Positions 51,066 to 60,707 of a stretch of DNA of 64,000 bases are shown here, piece after piece. The translations under genes and the position numbers were made by a program. The notes under the pieces are model-generated. The model was not told the origin of the DNA. It did not search any database and was given only the letters and a program-made list of their open reading frames with translations. Source of the stretch: CAWDDG01 sp963801065. GTDB taxonomy: Bacteria > Actinomycetota > Actinomycetes > Jiangellales > Jiangellaceae. The stretch is taken from positions 186,001 to 250,000 of the forward strand of contig CAWDDG010000003.1 in assembly GCA_963801065.1 (NCBI GenBank), in the 5' to 3' direction. How positions within the stretch are numbered: the first letter of the stretch is position 1; each line of letters begins with the position of its first letter.

Positions 51066-52601
51066 GCCGTCTCGCCTGCTCCGGTCATGGCCGAGCCCAG
51101 CTGCTCCGGCGTCACCTCACCCGGGTCGAACTCACCCACGAGCTTTCCCCGCAGGATCACCTCGATTCGGTCGGACAGGCCGATCAGCTCATCGAGGTCG
51201 GCCGAGATCAACAACACTGCCAGGCCTTCACGGCGCGCCCGTTTGATCTGGTCCCAGATCGCTGCCTGCGCGCCGACGTCGACCCCTCGGGTCGGATGCG
51301 CAGCGATCAGCAGGATCGGTTCGCCGCTCATCTCGCGCCCGACGATCAGCTTCTGCTGGTTGCCACCGGACAACGCGCGGGCGAGTACGTCGGGGCCGGG
51401 CGTGCGCACGTCGTACTCCTCGATGATCCGCTTGGTGTCGGCGCGCGCAGCTCTCTTGTCGATGAAGATGCCGTTGACGTTCGGCTCTCGGGTCTGGTGT
51501 CCGAGCACCCGGTTCTCCCACAGCGGCGCATCAAGCAGCAGACCGTGACGCTGCCGATCCTCGGGGATGTAGCCGATGCCCGCCTCGCGGCGCACCCGTG
51601 TCGAAAGCGTCGAAAGGTCTCGGTCGACCAGTGTGACCTTGCCGGTGGCTGTCTGGGCGCATTCCCATGATGGCTTCGACGAGCTCAGCCTGGCCATTGC
51701 CCTCGACACCGGCGATGCCCAGCACCTCACCACGGTGGATCACGAAGGAGATGTCTTCCAGCAGCGGGCGGGCGCCGTCCGATGGCAGGGTGAGGTTCTC
51801 GACCGTGATCAGTACCTCGTCGGTGACGGTGGAGATCTCCGTGCTGGGCGACGGCAGTTCCGAGCCGACCATCAGCTCGGCAAGCTGTCGGGCGGTCACG
51901 GAGCCGGGATCAACGGTAGCCACGGTCGTGCCCCGCCGAATCACGGTGACCACGTCGGCGACCGACAGCACCTCGTCGAGCTTGTGCGAGATGAAGATGA
52001 CCGTAAGGCCCTCGGACTTCAGCTCGCGCAGGTTGTCGAACAACTCCTCGACCTCCTGGGGCACGAGTACAGAGGTTGGCTCGTCGAGGATCACGATCTT
52101 GGCGCCACGGTAGAGCACCTTGAGGATCTCGACTCGCTGGCGCGCACCGACACCGAGCTTCTCGACCAGGACATCGGGTTCGATGTTGAGGCCGTACGCG
52201 TCGGAGATCTTCAGGATCTCGGCGCGCGCCACGTCGCCGATGCCGTGCAGCCGCTCCGCACCGAGGGTGACGTTCTCGAGAACGGTGAGGTTGTCGGCGA
52301 GCATGAAATGCTGGAAGACCATACCGACTCCGGCCCGGATGGCGTCCGCGGGCGACCCGAGCACGACCTGGGTGCCGTTGATCTCGATCGTGCCGGAGTC
52401 GGGCTTCTGCACGCCGTACAAGATCTTCATCAGTGTCGATTTGCCGGCGCCGTTCTCCCCGACGATCGCGTGGATGGTGGCGTGCGCGACATCGATGTTG
52501 ACGTCGTCGTTGGCGATGACGCCAGGGAAACGCTTCCCGATGCCGTGCAGCCGAACGGCCATCCGGTCAGCGCTGGTGGCGTGCTGCACCGGAGTCGACA
52601 C
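51062..52601 (-). pseudogene. nucleoside ABC transporter ATPase (two ABC domains), frameshifted
   Basis: NupO/YufO-like ATPase with two ABC modules in one chain. The first is intact: Walker A GENGAGKSTLMK, signature LGVGARQRVEILK and Walker B IVILDEPTSVL. The second module begins VENLTLPSDGARPLLEDIS, GIAGVEGNGQAELVEAIMGM, and then the frame breaks; the rest (GYIPEDRQRHG, LSGGNQQKLIVGRE, AHPTRGVDVGA) is in another frame ending at 51062. One extra base in the GGG run at 51655-51657 explains it. Start GTG at 52601 with an AAGGAG site. The rest of the operon looks healthy, so a sequencing error is likely. Confidence 0.85.
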
Positions 52602-52666
52602 GACGTGGTTCTCCTTGGACTCGTGCCCCGAGTGGCGAAGGTGCGAGTGTTCGAAGGAACATGAAG

Positions 52667-52704
52667 GACCCGTGGCCAAACCCTACCGCGCTCGCCCACG
52701 GGTC
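52667..52704 (-). terminator. hairpin between the BMP gene and the ATPase gene
   Basis: A perfect nine-base stem, GACCCGTGG (52667-52675) with CCACGGGTC (52696-52704), and a 20-base loop, just after the BMP stop. Such hairpins often let a solute-binding protein be made in excess over the membrane parts by protecting or terminating the transcript. No T-run follows, so partial termination or mRNA stabilisation is possible. Confidence 0.55.
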
Positions 52705-52718
52705 TCGCATGACGAAGA

Positions 52719-53765
52719 TCAGGACGTCGGAACGGTGATCTCCCCGTCGATGATCTGCTGCTTGTACCCGTCGAGGTCCGCGGTGATGTCGTCGACGAAC
52801 CCACCACTGGTGGAGTAGCCGACGCCGTCGACCGACAGGTCGTAGCGGGTCACACCGGCCGGGAAGTTGCCGTCGTTGACCTCGGTGAGGTACTCGAAGA
52901 CGGCGACATTCACGTTCTTCAGCATCGACGTCATGATCACGTCCCGCACCGCTTCGTCGGCAATGTTGTACTGGTCGGAGTCAACACCAATGGCCCTCAT
53001 ACCCGCCGCGGACGCTGCCTCGAACAGGCCGCCGCCGGAGCCACCTGCCGCGTGGTAGACGATGTCGGCGCCGGCGTCGAACATGCCCTCCGCTGCCGTC
53101 CTGCCCTTCGCCGGGTCGTTGAAGCCCGAGAAGTCCGGTGGCTGTGTCAGGTAGACCACGTCGACCGTGATGTCAGGGTTGACCGCCTCTGCACCCGCGA
53201 TGAAGCCGGCCTCGAACTTCTTGATCAGCGGAACCTCGACGCCACCGATGAATCCGAGGTGGTCCGTCTCGGTCTTCAGCGCCGCCGCGGCACCGACGAG
53301 GAACGAACCCTGCTCCTCCGCGAACACCAGGTTGGCGATGTTGTCGGCCGCAGCCGCCTCGTCGTCGATGATCGCGAAGTGCAGTTCGGGGTACTCGGCC
53401 GCGATCTTGGCCACCGACGGCGAGTACGCGAAGCCCACGGCGATGATCGGGTCGAAGCCGGCGTCAGCGAAGGTTCGCAGGCGCTCCTCGCGAGCGGACT
53501 CCGGCTCGCCGTCGGCGGCCTCCGATTCCTGGCTCTCCATGCCGTACTCTTCGACAGCCTGATCCATGCCCGCGGCCGCCGAGTCGTTGAACGACTGGTC
53601 GCCGCGGCCACCGACGTCGTACGCCATGCCGACCCTGACATCGGACTCCGCGGTGGGTTCGCCGGTGCCGCCGCCGCCAGCGGTGTCGTCGCCATTTCCG
53701 CCGCAGGCGGATAGTGCGAGGACGGGCACTGTGAGCAATGCCGCCATCTTGGTCATTCGACGCAA
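52719..53765 (-). CDS. BMP-family nucleoside-binding lipoprotein
   Basis: Extracellular substrate-binding protein of the importer. A signal peptide (MTKMAALLTVPVLALSACGG) ends in a lipobox LSAC near residue 21, followed by a Gly/Asp/Thr linker. The BMP domain shows VGMAYDVGGRGDQSFNDSA, IIAVGFAYSP, LGFIGGVEVPLIKKFEAGF and IVYHAAGGSGGGLFEAA, all conserved. The 348-residue length is normal. I chose the TTG at 53765 because an AAGGAGG site lies six bases upstream; an ATG nine bases later is the alternative. First gene of the importer operon. Confidence 0.93.
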   Translation of the reverse strand: MRRMTKMAALLTVPVLALSACGGNGDDTAGGGGTGEPTAESDVRVGMAYDVGGRGDQSFNDSAAAGMDQAVEEYGMESQESEAADGEPESAREERLRTFADAGFDPIIAVGFAYSPSVAKIAAEYPELHFAIIDDEAAAADNIANLVFAEEQGSFLVGAAAALKTETDHLGFIGGVEVPLIKKFEAGFIAGAEAVNPDITVDVVYLTQPPDFSGFNDPAKGRTAAEGMFDAGADIVYHAAGGSGGGLFEAASAAGMRAIGVDSDQYNIADEAVRDVIMTSMLKNVNVAVFEYLTEVNDGNFPAGVTRYDLSVDGVGYSTSGGFVDDITADLDGYKQQIIDGEITVPTS

Positions 53766-53817
53766 GATAGACCTCCTTGGTCATAAAGCGCCGATTCCGG
53801 GCGCCATGTCGCGCGAC

Positions 53818-53823
53818 AGCCTA
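53818..53823 (-). promoter_or_regulatory. -10 element TAGGCT of the nucleoside importer operon
   Basis: On the minus strand TAGGCT lies about 53 bases before the BMP start, leaving a short leader that contains the ribosome site. No clear -35 is visible. The rest of the 257-base gap up to the nucleoside hydrolase stop (54023) holds nothing else that I can name. Confidence 0.4.
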
Positions 53824-54022
53824 GCCGTCGAAATCACGAGGGAACCACGGAACGCAAGCACGATGCGCGGTTGTTATCAATCCTTGACGTGTGGGCGATC
53901 GTCGTGAGCCAAGCTCCAGCCCGAAGCACTGATCCGTCCCGAGCGGTTACTCCACACCGCTTGGGGATGTTCGACCCGGGTGACCTGTGGCGGCGCCTGT
54001 AATGGACTTCAGTTCGGAGCAG

Positions 54023-54991
54023 TCAGGTAAAAGTCGTGAATGGGCGATTCGGGGCTGTGAGGGTCTTGAGCAGGTTGGTGAGGTACTGGTGGAATTGGGC
54101 GGCGTCGGCGCGGTCGATTACGCGGGCGTTGGGGTCGAGGCCGTGGACACCCCAGGACATCGCGGCATATCCGCGAGTCAGGGTCGACTCGGCCTCGATA
54201 GCGACGTGGTAGTCGGAGGCCTGCAGCACGAGCTCGGCGTGAAGCAGCACCGCGACCGACAGAGAGTCAGGGTGCGTCGTGCCTGGGATGCCGACGGCTT
54301 CGTCGAAGGCGAGGGTCGGCCCGCACACCTGGAGGAAGAATTGGGACAGGGGTGTGCCGATCCGACCGATCCCGGCAAGCTGTCCGCGGCTGAATACGGC
54401 GTCGTTGAGTGTGAGCGGGGCCCAGGGGACGACAGTGATGTCGAAGCCGGCCTCGAAAACGACCCGGGCGGCGTGCGGGTCGACGTAAAAGTTGAACTCG
54501 GCGGCGGCGGTGATGTTGCCGCGGCCGTTGTTGGAGCCGCCCATGACGACCAGCTGATTGACGTTGCGGGCGAACGACGGATCCTTGACCGCTGCCATCG
54601 CGATGTTGGTCAGCGGGCCGATGGCCACCACCGATATCTCGCCCGGGGCCTCGGCAGTAAGGCGAATCAGCGCGTCGACGGCGTGCTCCGCCTCGGTGGT
54701 GGTGCCATCGAAGTCCATGGTGAGTCCGCCGGAGCCATCGCCATGCACGTACTCCGCCGACACCCATGGCACAACGAGGGGCCGGCGGCAGCCAAGGTGG
54801 ATCGGCACCTCGCCGAGTCGGCCCACCGCGTTCAGGGTGAGGTGCGCGTTGCGGATCTGCTGGTCGAAGCCGACGTTCCCCGCGACCATGGTGATCGCGC
54901 GCAAGTCGGCCTCGGGGTCGAGCAGGCCGGCGATGATCGCAATGCAGTCGTCCTGGGCGGTGTCGGTGTCGAGGATGAAGGGGACAGGCAC
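54023..54991 (-). CDS. nucleoside hydrolase (IunH family)
   Basis: Cleaves ribonucleosides to base and ribose. The calcium-binding aspartates are in ILDTDTAQDD at residues 5-14 (variant of DTDPGxDD), with GGxxNGRGN-type VVMGGSNNGRGNITAAAEFNFYVDPHAA providing further ligands and THPDSLSVAVLL the catalytic-histidine region. The 322-residue length is normal. The GTG at 54991 has a GAGGAG site six bases away. It forms a gene set with the second deoC and ribokinase: ribose from this enzyme is the ribokinase substrate. Confidence 0.9.
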   Translation of the reverse strand: MPVPFILDTDTAQDDCIAIIAGLLDPEADLRAITMVAGNVGFDQQIRNAHLTLNAVGRLGEVPIHLGCRRPLVVPWVSAEYVHGDGSGGLTMDFDGTTTEAEHAVDALIRLTAEAPGEISVVAIGPLTNIAMAAVKDPSFARNVNQLVVMGGSNNGRGNITAAAEFNFYVDPHAARVVFEAGFDITVVPWAPLTLNDAVFSRGQLAGIGRIGTPLSQFFLQVCGPTLAFDEAVGIPGTTHPDSLSVAVLLHAELVLQASDYHVAIEAESTLTRGYAAMSWGVHGLDPNARVIDRADAAQFHQYLTNLLKTLTAPNRPFTTFT

Positions 54992-55128
54992 GAGGCGCTC
55001 CTCGAGGTTGGCCGGTGGCGAGTCAGGAGGGAGGTGATGCGTAGCCCGTCGCGGAGGATCCACACGTCGGCGTGCTCGAAACACGAGCTGGCGACGGAAC
55101 GGGACTGAGCAGCATCGGTCCCATGACT

Positions 55129-55824
55129 TCAGCAGCTCTTGGTGCGCTCGTCGGTCGTGCCGGTGACGACCGCGATGCCCGCGCTGGTGCCGACCTTGGC
55201 CGCACCAGCAGCGAGGAGCGCCACGATTTGCTCGCGGCTCGTGATCCCGCCGGACGCCTTGACGAGCACGCCTCTCGGCGCGCGTTCGACGAGGTAGCGG
55301 ATGCTGTCGGGGTTCGCGATTTCAATGGCGCCGCTACTGGCGTTCTTGAGATAGGCCGCGCCCGCCTCACAGGAGAGTTCGATCGCGGCGGCCCGTTCGG
55401 CCGCGTTGAGCAGCGGCAGCTCGAGCATGACCTTGATCGGGACACCGGCTGCCCGCACCACGCCAGCGATGTCCTCCCGGAACCCGTCGTAATCGCCGCT
55501 CTTGAGCCACCCGACCTGCACGCCCATGTCGATCTCGCGCGCCCCGAGCTGCACGAGCTCGGCGGCCTCGGCCGCTTTGCCGGCGCTCGTCATGACGCCG
55601 ACCATCGGGAAGTCCAGCGCCGAGGCCACGGTGATGCCGGTGCCGGCGAGCACCTCGGCGGTAAGGGTCACCCAGGAGCCGGCGACCATGGCGGCGTCGA
55701 AGCCATAGTCAAAGCACTGCTGGGCATGCGCGACGGCCTGGTCTCGGGTGGTACCGACGCCGATGAGGGTGTGCTGGATGTACGGCGCAAGGTCGCTTGG
55801 CGCGAGCGAGGTGAAGTCGGTCAC
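55129..55824 (-). CDS. DeoC/LacD-type aldolase, second copy
   Basis: A 231-residue TIM-barrel aldolase, the short DeoC form. YIQHTLIGVGTTRDQ opens it, then SALDFPMVGVMTSAGKAAEA, and EIDMGVQVGWLKSGDYDGF holds the proton-relay aspartate. The Schiff-base lysine lies in AYLKNASSG, where Asn replaces the usual Thr (KTS), and the second lysine is in VLVKASGGI. The change near the active site suggests a substrate other than deoxyribose 5-phosphate. It lies between nucleoside hydrolase and ribokinase genes. Confidence in family is high, in reaction moderate. Confidence 0.85.
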   Translation of the reverse strand: MTDFTSLAPSDLAPYIQHTLIGVGTTRDQAVAHAQQCFDYGFDAAMVAGSWVTLTAEVLAGTGITVASALDFPMVGVMTSAGKAAEAAELVQLGAREIDMGVQVGWLKSGDYDGFREDIAGVVRAAGVPIKVMLELPLLNAAERAAAIELSCEAGAAYLKNASSGAIEIANPDSIRYLVERAPRGVLVKASGGITSREQIVALLAAGAAKVGTSAGIAVVTGTTDERTKSC

Positions 55825-55869
55825 GGGTGTCCTCTTCGTGGTGCTGCATGCCGGGTGGCCGTAGAGAGT

Positions 55870-56799
55870 TCAGCCGGTACGCAGTCCCGGGTCGACGTCG
55901 GCGCGTCCCAGGTCTTCCCGGCGGGGTAGCGCAGGGATGACCTGGTGACGGGCGACGACGTGCGCGCCGACCTGCGATGCGAAGCGCGCCGCATCGTCGA
56001 CCGAGCGCCCAGCGGCCAGCTCGACGGCGACGGCGGCGGTGAAGGCGTCGCCCGCGCCGGTGGTGTCGACCGCGGCGTGGGACGGGACGGGCGGGACGTC
56101 GGTGACACCCCTGTCGTCGCAGATCAGGGCGCCCTCGGCGCCTCGAGTCAGGATGACGGTGGCGCCGCTGCGCCGGTGAAGCCGCATGGCCAGGGTGTCA
56201 GCACCCTCCGCACCATCGGGCTCGAGTCCGAGCAGGATCGCGGCCTCGGTGCGGTTGGGCGTGAGCACATCGATGTCCTTCCAGCACGGGTCCGGAAGGC
56301 GTTGTGCGGGAGCGGGATTGAGCAGGGTGACCGTGCCTACCTCGTGAGCCAGGCGCAGTGCAGCGATGGCCGCATCGAGAGGGATCTCGAGCGAGACGAT
56401 GACGATATCGGCCTCGGCCAACTGTGGGGAGAACGCCTCGACATGCTCCGGTCGGAGGTGTTCGAGGGCGCCGGTCGCTATGGCGATGCGGTTTTCGCCA
56501 CTAGGTTCAACCAGGATCAAGCCGACCATGGTCGAGGCGGGTGCGGTCACAGTGGCAGTGGCGTCCACGCCCTCTGTCCTCCAGAGCTCCCGAGCGGCGT
56601 GACCCATGACATCGTCGCCCACAGCGGTCAGGAACGCGACGTCGGCGCCGAGCCGCCGCGCGGCCACCGCCTGGTTCGAACCCTTGCCGCCGTGGCCCGA
56701 CACGAACTCGCCGCCGAGCAGGGTCTCGCCGGCAACGGGGAGTCGCGGAACTCGCATGGTCATGCCATTCCCGTAACTGCCAACTACCGCGATCCGCAT
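55870..56799 (-). CDS. ribokinase / PfkB family sugar kinase
   Basis: Phosphorylates ribose or a related sugar. VVGSYGNGMTMRVPRLPVAG opens it; the first PfkB signature GGEFVSGHGGKGSNQAVAAR is at about residues 32-51 and the catalytic second signature VDTTGAGDAFTAAVAV near 245. LLNPAPAQRLPD is the ribokinase-type segment. The length of 309 residues is normal. I chose the ATG at 56799 where the first strand starts; upstream sequence in that frame is arginine-rich and improbable. Its likely source of ribose is the nucleoside hydrolase in the same gene set. Confidence 0.88.
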   Translation of the reverse strand: MRIAVVGSYGNGMTMRVPRLPVAGETLLGGEFVSGHGGKGSNQAVAARRLGADVAFLTAVGDDVMGHAARELWRTEGVDATATVTAPASTMVGLILVEPSGENRIAIATGALEHLRPEHVEAFSPQLAEADIVIVSLEIPLDAAIAALRLAHEVGTVTLLNPAPAQRLPDPCWKDIDVLTPNRTEAAILLGLEPDGAEGADTLAMRLHRRSGATVILTRGAEGALICDDRGVTDVPPVPSHAAVDTTGAGDAFTAAVAVELAAGRSVDDAARFASQVGAHVVARHQVIPALPRREDLGRADVDPGLRTG

Positions 56800-56937
56800 C
56801 AGTGCCCACCAAAGTACCGGCAACCACGACAAGAGTTCGGACTTGGTCCAATGTATGACCGGAGCCGATGCGTGACGTGGCGGCTCCCGGAGCCGACCGG
56901 CAGAGCTCGCGCGCCGGGCCAGCGCACGCACCCGCCG

Positions 56938-58527
<1,590 letters not shown>

Positions 58528-58534
58528 GGCTCAC

Positions 58535-58540
58535 ACGGTA
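58535..58540 (-). promoter_or_regulatory. -10 element TACCGT, leaderless start of the mutase gene
   Basis: On the minus strand TACCGT (58540-58535) ends seven bases before the ATG at 58527. Confidence 0.45.
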
Positions 58541-58631
58541 GTGAGCGGGAGACGTCCCGGCTGCGTGACGTTCCCCACGGCCGGCCGGTTGGAGACCGTT
58601 TGGCCGTTAGTCCCACCGCGCGGCAGTGACG

Positions 58632-59207
58632 TCAGGCGACCGGGTGGACCGTCGTCTGGCCATCTGCCCGGACCACGAGGAAGCGCTCACCCCGGGTGGG
58701 CTTGGCGCGCGTCTTGGCGCGCGTCGGGAAGGTGTGCCGCCCGCGGCCGAGCGGCCCGTCGTAGATGCGCTGCTCGTGCGCGCGGTAGAGCGCGTCGAGC
58801 CGGTGCAGGACAATGGCGACGGTTGCCGGGCGCCGCAGGGTCAGCACCACGCGGTCGTCACCCGGCAGAATCCCCGCTCCCGAGACGACCCGCGCCGCCT
58901 CACCAGGATCGGTGACCGCCTCCTGGATCTGGGCCACCAACAGCGGCGTGATCGGGGCGAGCCCGTCGACCACCTTCAACGAGGGGTTCTTCGCCTTCAA
59001 CGACGAGACCAGCCCTTCCCGACGGGCTCCGGTCACCGCCCGACCGAGCGCGAGGACGTCGATGGTGCTGCCGTCGACATGCGTGCGGGCGTGCTCGAAG
59101 TCGGTGTCCTCGCGCACATGCATCCCCTCGTTGCGCAGGGCATCCGCGAGCCTGTCGAGGACACGCGCTCGCTTGCCGACGAGCAGCACCCGGGCGGTCG
59201 TGGCCAC
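58632..59207 (-). CDS. receiver-like domain protein, unknown function
   Basis: A 191-residue soluble protein. The first 100 residues look like a receiver-type alpha/beta domain: RVLLVGKRARVLDRLADALR, GMHVREDTD, DGSTIDVLALGRAV, SLKAKNPSLKVVDGLAPI. The phosphoacceptor aspartate pattern is not complete, so it may not be phosphorylated. The second half has a strand (DRVVLTLRRPATVAIVLHRL) and a basic stretch TRAKTRAKPTRGERF, possibly nucleic-acid or membrane binding. I do not know the family. It stands alone, divergent from the glycosyltransferase. Confidence 0.65.
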   Translation of the reverse strand: MATTARVLLVGKRARVLDRLADALRNEGMHVREDTDFEHARTHVDGSTIDVLALGRAVTGARREGLVSSLKAKNPSLKVVDGLAPITPLLVAQIQEAVTDPGEAARVVSGAGILPGDDRVVLTLRRPATVAIVLHRLDALYRAHEQRIYDGPLGRGRHTFPTRAKTRAKPTRGERFLVVRADGQTTVHPVA

Positions 59208-59407
59208 CGCATCTCTCCTTGCCCCTCGATCACAGGACGGGGCACGATCTTGACGTTCGTGTCTCGGAAGCGGTACCCCAACGTCTCGGATGATGAGACG
59301 ACGGTCCGGCCGGGGGCTTTTGACGTGGTGGTACTGGACGCCGCATTGATGCGCGTCGTTAACGTCGACATCGGCGACCGCTCACCCGTCCGGCACACCC
59401 TGGCCTC

Positions 59408-60619
59408 ATGCGGGTCGCGATCATCACCGAGTCGTTCCTGCCCCGCGTCAACGGCGTGACCAACTCCGTGTGCCGGGTGGTCGACGAGCTCGACGCCCGC
59501 GGACACGACGCCATGGTGGTGGCTCCGGCGCCCGGGCCGTCCGCGTACGCAGGTCACCCCGTCGAGACAGTCCCGTCGGTGAGCCTCCCCGGTTACACCG
59601 ACTTCCCGGTCGGCCTGGCCACCCGCCGCCGGATCGAGGCCGCACTGCGTCGCTTCCGCCCCGACGTCGTCCATCTGGCGTCGCCGACCGTCCTCGGCGC
59701 CGTCGGTGTGCGCGCCGTGGAGAGACTCGGCCTGCCCAGCGTGGCGGTGTTCCAGACCGACCTGGCCGGGTTCGCCCGCGGGTACCGGTTGTGGCGAGCG
59801 ATCGGCGACGACGTCGTGTGGGCCTGGCTCCGCCGGATCCACGAGCACGCCGACCGGACGCTGGCCCCGTCGAGCGCGACCATCCAGCAGTTGGCGGCGC
59901 GGGGGTTCCCGCGACTCGCTCGGTGGGGACGCGGCGTCGATCTGGACCGGTTCCACCCTCGGCACCGCGACGACGAGCTCCGGCGCCGCCTCGCCCCGAG
60001 GGGCGAGGTCCTGGTCGGATATGTAGGGCGGCTCGCGGCCGAGAAGCAGGTCCGCCGGCTGACAGCGCTGCGGAGCATGCCGGGAATCCGGCTGGTCGTG
60101 ATCGGCAGCGGCCCGTCGGAGGCCGGGCTGCGCCGGTCGCTCCCAGAGGCCGCATTCCTCGGCTTCCGCACCGGCGAGGACCTGTCGCGCGCCTACGCCT
60201 CGATGGACATCTTCGTACACACCGGGCCGGACGAGACTTTCTGTCAGACCGTGCAGGAGGCCCTCGCGTCGGGGGTTCCGGTCGTCGCGCCCGCGAGCGG
60301 CGGTCCCCTCGACCTGATCGACCCGGGTGGAACCGGCTACGTCGTCGGGCTCGACGACGACAGGCACCTCCGTCGGGCGGTCGCGTTGCTCGTCACGAAC
60401 CCGGCGGCCAGGGTGCGGATGGCGCGTGCCGCGCGGGCGTCGGTGCTGGACCGGTCCTGGTCTGCGGTCGTCGACGACCTGCTCGGTCACTACGCCGAGG
60501 TGGTGGCGGCGCGGCGCACCGCCGGGCCGCGGCACCGTGACGCAAATGATCACGTTAAGTGGGTCTCTGGGTCCGTTACCAGGTCTCGGCACCTGGTAGC
60601 GGACCCAGAAGCCTGGTAA
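59408..60619 (+). CDS. GT4 glycosyltransferase (MgtA/PimB-like), C-terminus supplied by a repeat element
   Basis: GT-B fold enzyme, probably a GDP-mannose-dependent alpha-mannosyltransferase of lipoglycan or phosphatidylinositol mannoside synthesis. ESFLPRVNGVTNSVCRVVDE, then PSVSLPGYTDFPVGLATR, FQTDLAGFARGY and WGRGVDLDRFHP resemble MgtA/PimB. The C-terminal domain has VGRLAAEKQV, FLGFRTGEDLSRAYASMDIF and the nucleotide-binding HTGPDETFCQTVQEALASGV with the E-x7-E motif. The natural end is near ARRTAGPRHRD; the last about 24 residues (NDHVKWVS to DPEAW) are read through a palindromic repeat at 60545-60619. The ATG is at 59408. Confidence 0.85.
   Translation: MRVAIITESFLPRVNGVTNSVCRVVDELDARGHDAMVVAPAPGPSAYAGHPVETVPSVSLPGYTDFPVGLATRRRIEAALRRFRPDVVHLASPTVLGAVGVRAVERLGLPSVAVFQTDLAGFARGYRLWRAIGDDVVWAWLRRIHEHADRTLAPSSATIQQLAARGFPRLARWGRGVDLDRFHPRHRDDELRRRLAPRGEVLVGYVGRLAAEKQVRRLTALRSMPGIRLVVIGSGPSEAGLRRSLPEAAFLGFRTGEDLSRAYASMDIFVHTGPDETFCQTVQEALASGVPVVAPASGGPLDLIDPGGTGYVVGLDDDRHLRRAVALLVTNPAARVRMARAARASVLDRSWSAVVDDLLGHYAEVVAARRTAGPRHRDANDHVKWVSGSVTRSRHLVADPEAW
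60545..60619. repeat. long palindrome family B, eroded copy inside a gene end
   Basis: Begins with the same sequence as the copy at 6942-7023 (ATGATCACGTTAAGTGGG). The inner stem is kept: 60567-60584 pairs with 60591-60608 with one mismatch. The outer right arm (CCCACTTAACGTGATCA) is lost; a stray CCTGGTAACGG provides the TAA stop of the glycosyltransferase at 60617-60619. The next 88 bases to the helicase stop hold nothing that I can name. Confidence 0.75.
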
Positions 60620-60707
60620 CGGCAGGATCCCAGGCATCGCAGCGTGCGGGCACACGGAAGCCCCGGCCCGGCACGGCCGCCGCATCACACCAGGCCGACC
60701 GGGTGGC

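Noticed and set aside
59350..59372. Palindrome around CGTTAACG upstream of the glycosyltransferase
   Set aside because: The core resembles the ACGTTAACGT operator, but the flanks (GTC and TCGAC) do not, and there are no tandem units. I cannot separate it from chance.
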